The notes under the pieces were generated by a model that saw only the letters and a program-made list of their open reading frames with translations, ran no database searches and was not told the DNA's origin. A DNA stretch of 6,440 nt, from assembly GCA_964628455.1 (NCBI GenBank), contig CAZVPD010000193.1, positions 1 to 6,440 of the forward strand, read 5' to 3'. Position numbers and translations under genes: made by a program. Shown piece by piece: positions 5,673 through 6,440 of this stretch; the first letter of the stretch is position 1; each line of letters begins with the position of its first letter. Origin of the DNA: JAQVWU01 sp964628455. Lineage in GTDB: Bacteria > Bacillota > Clostridia > Oscillospirales > CAG-272.

Positions 5673-6401
5673 ATGAATATGCCTGTAAATTTTTTAAGAT
5701 TCATATACGGCTTAAGATGTCCTTCATGCGGTAAAAGCAGCGGGTTATCGGAACAATCCGTTTTATGTGCGGACTGTTCTCTGTTATGGCAGAATGAATG
5801 CGATGAAGTTTCCGAGGCTGAAAATAATAAGAACGATATAAATAAAGAGAAGAATATCTTACTCACCGATGCCATACACAGTTTGATTTATCTGACTCAT
5901 TACAGAACATACCGTAATACTGTATCAAAAAAGTTGATTCTGGATTTGAAAAAGCATAATTACCGGATCATCTATAAGTTCCTGGCAGAAAATCTTGCAA
6001 AAAAGCTTAAAATCCTGTATAATGGTGTCCCCGGGGACACAATAATTCTGAATGTTCCGCGTTCCGGAAAAGCTGTTATAAAATACGGCTTTGACCAGGC
6101 GCAGTTACTGGCAAAAAATATATCCGGAATTTTGAAATCGGAATATGTCGGAGCACTCGCCTATAAACCGGGTCGCCGTTTCATTCAGCAGAAGATGCTG
6201 ACACCGGAGGAGCGCAGGATAAATGCTTTAAATTCCTATTATATAAAAACGAAAAAAATCAAATCGATTTACGGAAAGCGGTGCATACTGGTCGACGATA
6301 TTTTTACGACCGGAGCAACTCTTTCCGCGTGCGCGAAGCTGCTTGATGAAAACGGTGCAAAATATGTCGACTGTGCGGTCATCGCAAAAACCGTAAAATA
6401 A
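5673..6401 (+). CDS. comF: ComF family protein, zinc-ribbon phosphoribosyltransferase fold
   Basis: ComF proteins have a phosphoribosyltransferase fold and are linked to natural transformation in several bacteria; their substrate is not established. The 242-residue protein has an N-terminal four-cysteine zinc-binding module (CPSCG at 16-20 and CADC at 32-35). A charged, low-complexity stretch (44-62, rich in E, N, K and D) follows. Then come the family blocks NVPRSGKAVIKYGFDQAQLLAK (127-148), QQKMLTPEERRINA (172-185) and the PRPP loop ILVDDIFTTGATLSA (205-219). The usual wording PVPLHP...RGFNQA is altered here to NVPRSG...YGFDQA. ATG 5673 is used, but 5679 is equally possible because no good ribosome binding site is visible. 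Translation may be coupled to recD2, which stops 13 bases earlier. No comFA or other competence gene is in the window. Confidence 0.9.
   Translation: MNMPVNFLRFIYGLRCPSCGKSSGLSEQSVLCADCSLLWQNECDEVSEAENNKNDINKEKNILLTDAIHSLIYLTHYRTYRNTVSKKLILDLKKHNYRIIYKFLAENLAKKLKILYNGVPGDTIILNVPRSGKAVIKYGFDQAQLLAKNISGILKSEYVGALAYKPGRRFIQQKMLTPEERRINALNSYYIKTKKIKSIYGKRCILVDDIFTTGATLSACAKLLDENGAKYVDCAVIAKTVK
6025..6040. repeat. Perfect 16-bp palindrome inside comF
   Basis: GTGTCCCCGGGGACAC reads identically on both strands, with no spacer. It is strikingly GC-rich inside an AT-rich gene and encodes part of NGVPGDT. Under equal base use, about 0.1 such sites would be expected in a window of this size. It may be chance, a protein-binding site, or a REP-like element. 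Confidence 0.6.
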
Positions 6402-6402
6402 C

Positions 6403-6410
6403 GAGGGGGG
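6403..6410 (+). promoter_or_regulatory. Ribosome binding site of the partial downstream gene
   Basis: GAGGGGGG lies seven bases before ATG 6418. It is a long purine-rich site, which fits strong translation of the next gene. Confidence 0.7.
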
Positions 6411-6417
6411 TTTTAGG

Positions 6418-6440
6418 ATGGGGAAGGATATCGGAATCGA
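6418..6440 (+). CDS. Start of a probable MreB/Mbl rod-shape protein (cut by window end)
   Basis: Only seven full codons are visible: MGKDIGI followed by GA. This matches the characteristic start of MreB-family actin homologues, which run DIGIDLGTA and form the first phosphate-binding loop. These proteins organise side-wall peptidoglycan synthesis under the membrane. The gene starts 16 bases after comF behind a strong ribosome binding site, so it is probably in the same operon. The call rests on very few residues. The gene continues beyond the window. Confidence 0.6.

Overview
The window looks like a stretch of low-to-moderate GC Firmicutes chromosome, most likely class Clostridia. The evidence is strong GGAGG-type ribosome binding sites, an S-box (SAM-I) leader in front of metK, an FMN riboswitch in front of a RibU-type ECF transporter S component, a RecD2-type helicase, and a run metK - recD2 - comF - mreB-like start. 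A narrower placement (for example an uncultured Oscillospirales-like gut bacterium) is only a guess. All genes lie on the + strand. I see no mobile elements, tRNAs, rRNAs or CRISPR arrays, and no new defence or biosynthetic system. This is ordinary housekeeping DNA whose most interesting content is in its regulatory RNA.

Layout. Bases 2-859 are the C-terminal 285 residues of elongation factor Tu. After only 25 bases without an evident terminator or promoter comes an FMN riboswitch (885-1039). It is followed by a mutually exclusive antiterminator and terminator and then ribU (1119-1649), a six-helix riboflavin uptake component. A textbook promoter (1709-1737) then starts a leader of about 245 nt that holds a 5' hairpin, a SAM-I riboswitch (about 1792-1879) with an almost absent P4 helix, and an intrinsic terminator (1918-1951). 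metK (1989-3158) follows. A GC-rich hairpin at 3184-3206 ends this unit. A second promoter (3262-3290) lies very close to recD2 (3311-5659), which is followed after 13 bases by a comF-family phosphoribosyltransferase gene (5673-6401). After a further 16 bases comes the first 23 bases of a gene beginning MGKDIGI, probably mreB/mbl.

How it works together. Two cofactor-sensing transcription switches sit in consecutive intergenic regions: FMN controls uptake of its precursor riboflavin, and S-adenosylmethionine controls its own synthase. In both, the 3' side of the aptamer can pair with the 5' arm of the terminator, giving a consistent off-switch. The recD2-comF-mreB genes look like a separate operon joining DNA repair, an orphan ComF protein and cell-shape control.
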